From contig DASVUX010000034.1 in assembly GCA_036386835.1 (NCBI GenBank), positions 62,001 to 126,000 on the forward strand: a DNA stretch of 64,000 nt. The letters run 5' to 3'. Below the pieces are notes generated by a model. The model saw only the letters and a list, made by a program, of their open reading frames with translations, did not search any database and was not told the DNA's origin. Below, one piece after another: positions 62,601 through 64,000 of this stretch. The translations under genes and the position numbers were made by a program. Source of the stretch: 2-12-FULL-35-15 sp036386835. Lineage in GTDB: Bacteria > Bacteroidota > Bacteroidia > 2-12-FULL-35-15. Positions within the stretch are counted from its first letter, which is position 1. Every line of letters begins with the position of its first letter.

Positions 62601-64000
62601 GCAGGCGCAGACAGTACCAAGAAAAAGGAGGATAATTTTGAGATCCTGGAATATGTTGCACGGCTGGTGATGACATTAAAAACCGTCAATTTTACATATA
62701 CTGATAATGCGGGGACTTTGCTTCCAGGCTATAAGCAAAACACCCAGATGATGGGGATGGATGAGCATTTCCAGGGGCCGACAACAGGATTTATTTTCGG
62801 AAGCCAGGCTGATATCCGCGGTAAGGCAGTTGAAAATGACTGGCTGGTAAAAACATCATCCCTTAATACTCCTTATACTACAACAAGCTCACAAAACCTT
62901 AATATCAGGGCCAATGCCGAGCCTTTCCCGGATTTGAAGATTGAACTTACCGCTACCCGCACACAATCACGAAGCAGGAATGAGTTTTTCCGCTGGAGTG
63001 ATGTGAAAGATCAGTATGTGAGTGACGCACCTACAGAAACCGGTAACTTCAGCATTTCATATCTTACTTACAGGACATCGTTCAAAAAAACCGGGGACGA
63101 AACATTCCAGGCATTTCTCGATGCCCGTCCGAATGTATCAGCAAGATTAGGAGAGAATCCTTTGTCACAGTCAACAATTGACGGATATGCAGAAGGTTAT
63201 AATGCAACATCGCAGGATGTACTGATTCCTTCATTCCTGGCGGCTTACTCCGGGAAGAACCCGAACGGGATCGGGCTTGACCCAAAACCAAATATCCCGA
63301 AACCAAACTGGCGCGTGACCTACGATGGTTTATCGAAGCTCGAAAAAGTAAAAAAATATTTTAAATCATTTACCCTGAGTCATGCGTACCGCTCATCATA
63401 CAGCATTGGCGGATACACATCCAATTTATTGTACAGGGGCGATGACGGCTATTCTACAGTCAGGGAAAATGTTTCCAGTATTTCTAATAACCCGAACTTC
63501 CTGCCGAAGGACCTGATTACAACCGTTACAATATCAGAACAATGGAGCCCGCTGATCAAGCTGGAGATGACAATGAATAACAGCATTCTTGTAAGTTTTG
63601 AATATAAAAAAGACCGGAACCTCTCGCTTGGATTGACAAGTAAAACCATTACCGAGCTGAGCGGCCGCGAAATTATCGGGGGATTAGGATACAGGATCAG
63701 GGAATTAAAACTTGGAAAGCTCCAGATCAAAGGGAAAGCGATCAAGAGCGATCTTAACCTTAAGGCGGATATTTCATTCCGTAAGAACGAAACCGTGATG
63801 AGGCGTATAGTTGAAGAAGTAAGTCAGTCAACAGGAGGAACAAATATTATTTCCCTGAAAATTTCAGCAGATTATGTGATCAGTGAAAAGATCAACATAC
63901 GTTTGTTTTATGACAGGATCATCAATAAACCGGTCATCTCAACATCTTTCCCTACTACAAACACGAATGCCGGTGTCAGCCTCCGGTTAACACTTTCTAA
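56697..64000 (+). CDS. sprA: Type IX secretion translocon / gliding protein SprA (3' end at window edge)
   Basis: The giant outer-membrane channel of the type IX secretion system. The frame is open from 56697 to the right edge, about 2434 codons. No ATG precedes the signal peptide: a TTG at 56697 begins SFKISKYIVVGGVSAALLSV, and the first in-frame ATG (56826) would delete it. Family segments are LPYPYSDQSTGDP near residue 60, a first SprA_N-type region at about 160-310 (FDEKIQLNVVGKIGDKLK), a second at about 820-860 (VPGHSKAIGKDGNSYVDDFEG), and IQFWMMDPF further on. A Lys/Pro/Ala-rich linker lies at about 1948-1982. The visible end (VSLRLTLS) resembles the usual C-terminal strand, so the stop should be within a few codons. 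It follows ruvA after 15 bases. Confidence 0.96.
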   Translation, partial: MSFKISKYIVVGGVSAALLSVIVGSDARVSDYDHAAASDVELPMIAVDSPEVPEPDSPLMLPYPYSDQSTGDPLNYPNGGGLMLNNPSNVNTNVEYDPATGNYNISQKIGGMDYRPPTYMDNEEFQDYQFKKQTKSYWNQRSHAESQNAQNNTTIPKLRVGGEVFDRIFGGNTVDIRPNGSAELIFAYQGTKTENPALPEKQRKISTFDFDEKIQLNVVGKIGDKLKLTTSYNTEATFDYENQMKLEYTGYEDEIIKKIEAGNVSLPLNGSLITGSQTLFGIKTQLQFGRLTVTSILSQQKGKKSEVEVTGGAQVSKYEVAGDAYEYNRHFFLGQFFRDQFNPALAGLPFINSGISITRIEVWVSNTNSATNDVRIGVAFAELGEDPSHPAPATVVAPAAGYVLDTDPGALPFNNQNDLYNKMNALGGTSGTTPTGTRAQSTAQSVIQASTPLVFSINYQVQNLRKLQPSEYTLNPRLGFISLNQQLNPEQILAVAYQYTFQGETYSVGEFSDGGISAPSALFLKMLKSDAPHTRYPIWNLMMKNIYSIGAYQVNSKDFKLDVFYTNASTGTDINYLPVSDCQTLVKGRPLIQVLNLDRLNLQSDQTPDGVFDYVDGVTINSNNGRVIFPVVEPFGDFLRSRFTCDPTEANKYVFDQLYDSTKTNAQQFPQFNRFKIKGQYQSASGSEISLGAPNVPQGSVTVTAGGVQLTENVDYTVDYTLGRLKVVNEGILNSGTPIKISLESNALFAIQSKTLFGTHLDYRINKDFNIGATILNLTERPLTKKVNQGDEPIRNTIWGLDGNYRTEAPFLTRLIDKIPLLETKEMSTITAAGEFAYLVPGHSKAIGKDGNSYVDDFEGSQSTIDLRQQGTWNLASTPQGQPSMFPEADSSNSLAFGYNRAKLSWYVIDNILQRQQNITPDGYTTTDMSNNFTREIPETEVFPNKQPPSGQVSNIATLDLAYYPSERGPYNYNVDSTSQFSGLNPNGTLKEPTSRWGGIMRALSTNDFEATNIEYIQFWMMDPFNSDNQDPNNFGELYFNIGNVSEDVLRDGYRSAENVLPAPSTSGQNGGANLPTINTAWGMIPTVQPLVNAFNSDEGDRSSQDVGLDGLNDDNERTFFDDYLSRVSVVAPGGYAAINDDPSGDNFHYFRGGDMPGSTVKTLERYKRWNGLEENSRTTSQSPETYPTPGPTSGTPNSEDINRDNNLGSTETYFQYHISLRPQDFATVGENYITDIYNTQGQNVKDGSAKPIKWYQFKIPVRVPEARVGAIENFQSIRFMRMFFRGVDKPIVLRFARLELVRGEWRKYGFDLLTPGLYVPNDDASTQFDISAVNIEENGSKSPVNYVLPPNIEREQSAASANLVQQNEQALSLTICNLEDGKARAAYKNTSLDVRSYKKLKMFVHAEASTDDSKPLNDNDLHLFVRLGTDFTDNYYEYEIPLAVTPAGSYSGTNIDDQYRVWPLANEMVLEFEKLQSAKQKRNIAMFGSAAVTLTTEYTVADGSRTIVIKGNPNLSAVKTIMVGIKNPKKGGPGESDDGLPKCGQIWVNELRLSDFDQKGGWAANARVTAKLADFGSVSVSGNMYTPGFGSIENKVSERKRETLKQYDFSSSLELGKFIPEDYNVHIPMYVGYSETFITPQYNPLDPDILLAPTLKDPSIPKAQRDSIKHVTQDYTKRRGINFTNVKKDKGKNSKKSHIYDIENWAATYSYNEIYKRNVNIEYNTQRTYHGGLNYNYAPQPKNIKPFAKTKALQSKYFTIIKDINFYPYPNKIGFSTDVNRDYSTSKGRNTTTDDIIILPTFNKTFSMNRNYDLKYDITKNLKLDFVASNMERILEPDGVITDETRDTLRKEFFERVTKTQYNHQVSLNYNIPINKLPLLDFTTASVRYAGTYNWQHSPLYNTQRDAEGNKIHTDSLGHTIQNSRNISWTGQMNMVTLYNKIPYFKKLNQKNQKNKNAKTPAKPPAKAGADSTKKKEDNFEILEYVARLVMTLKTVNFTYTDNAGTLLPGYKQNTQMMGMDEHFQGPTTGFIFGSQADIRGKAVENDWLVKTSSLNTPYTTTSSQNLNIRANAEPFPDLKIELTATRTQSRSRNEFFRWSDVKDQYVSDAPTETGNFSISYLTYRTSFKKTGDETFQAFLDARPNVSARLGENPLSQSTIDGYAEGYNATSQDVLIPSFLAAYSGKNPNGIGLDPKPNIPKPNWRVTYDGLSKLEKVKKYFKSFTLSHAYRSSYSIGGYTSNLLYRGDDGYSTVRENVSSISNNPNFLPKDLITTVTISEQWSPLIKLEMTMNNSILVSFEYKKDRNLSLGLTSKTITELSGREIIGGLGYRIRELKLGKLQIKGKAIKSDLNLKADISFRKNETVMRRIVEEVSQSTGGTNIISLKISADYVISEKINIRLFYDRIINKPVISTSFPTTNTNAGVSLRLTLS

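Overview
The window is an ordinary stretch of chromosome from a member of the Bacteroidota, probably a gliding or surface-active free-living lineage outside the gut Bacteroides. The evidence is a nearly complete sprA (type IX secretion translocon), many secreted proteins with type IX sorting domains, a PorP/SprF-family gene, TAnnTTTG-type promoters, a B-type succinate dehydrogenase and the gene order maeB-ruvA-sprA. I see no tRNA or rRNA gene, no CRISPR array, no transposase and no phage gene. The species cannot be named from this sequence.

Layout. 1-3.5 kb (minus strand): succinate dehydrogenase sdhC-sdhA-sdhB, with sdhB cut by the left edge. 3.8-10.2 kb (plus): a PorP/SprF-like outer-membrane protein, a large adhesin-like protein with a type B sorting domain, aminopeptidase P and rlmF. 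10.3-11.9 kb (minus): a 516-residue helical protein of unknown function whose full-length paralogue lies at 49.0-50.5 kb. 12.4-18.1 kb (plus): two large secreted proteins, a 20-repeat leucine-rich protein and a propeller protein. 18.2-23.5 kb: an alpha/beta hydrolase, an unlisted 42-residue membrane protein, and a LytTR response regulator with its propeller histidine kinase. 23.6-31.5 kb: thiL, a membrane glycosyltransferase, a three-gene glycan operon (GT2, tandem SDR, STELLO-like) and a secreted kelch protein. 31.6-35.7 kb: sufA-sufB-sufC-sufD behind a promoter flanked by dyads. 35.7-43.5 kb: an Ig-like lipoprotein, free methionine-R-sulfoxide reductase, ComF-type protein, an anchored coiled-coil protein, ruvB, queG, a 64-residue protein, ubiX and a PorT-like barrel. 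43.6-48.8 kb (minus): an envelope thioredoxin-fold cluster (Omp28 lipoprotein, DUF6029-like barrel, TlpA, secreted Omp28-like protein). 49-52.9 kb (plus): the paralogue and two secreted proteins. 52.9-64 kb: a zinc-site-lacking sirtuin, then maeB, ruvA and sprA, which runs to the right edge.

How the genes fit together. The main theme is protein export to the cell surface: SprA is the outer-membrane channel, six genes encode type A cargo, one encodes type B cargo, and the PorP/SprF-like protein is the expected partner of that type B cargo. A second theme is housekeeping: respiration, iron-sulfur assembly, DNA repair, and tRNA and rRNA modification. The most useful new observations are the suf operator candidate, the small His-rich membrane protein, the TTG start and signal peptide of sprA, the pair of unknown 510-residue proteins with a triplicated 14-mer beside one of them, the zinc-less sirtuin and the 20-residue cysteine-ladder LRR. 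I did not find a clearly novel multi-gene system.
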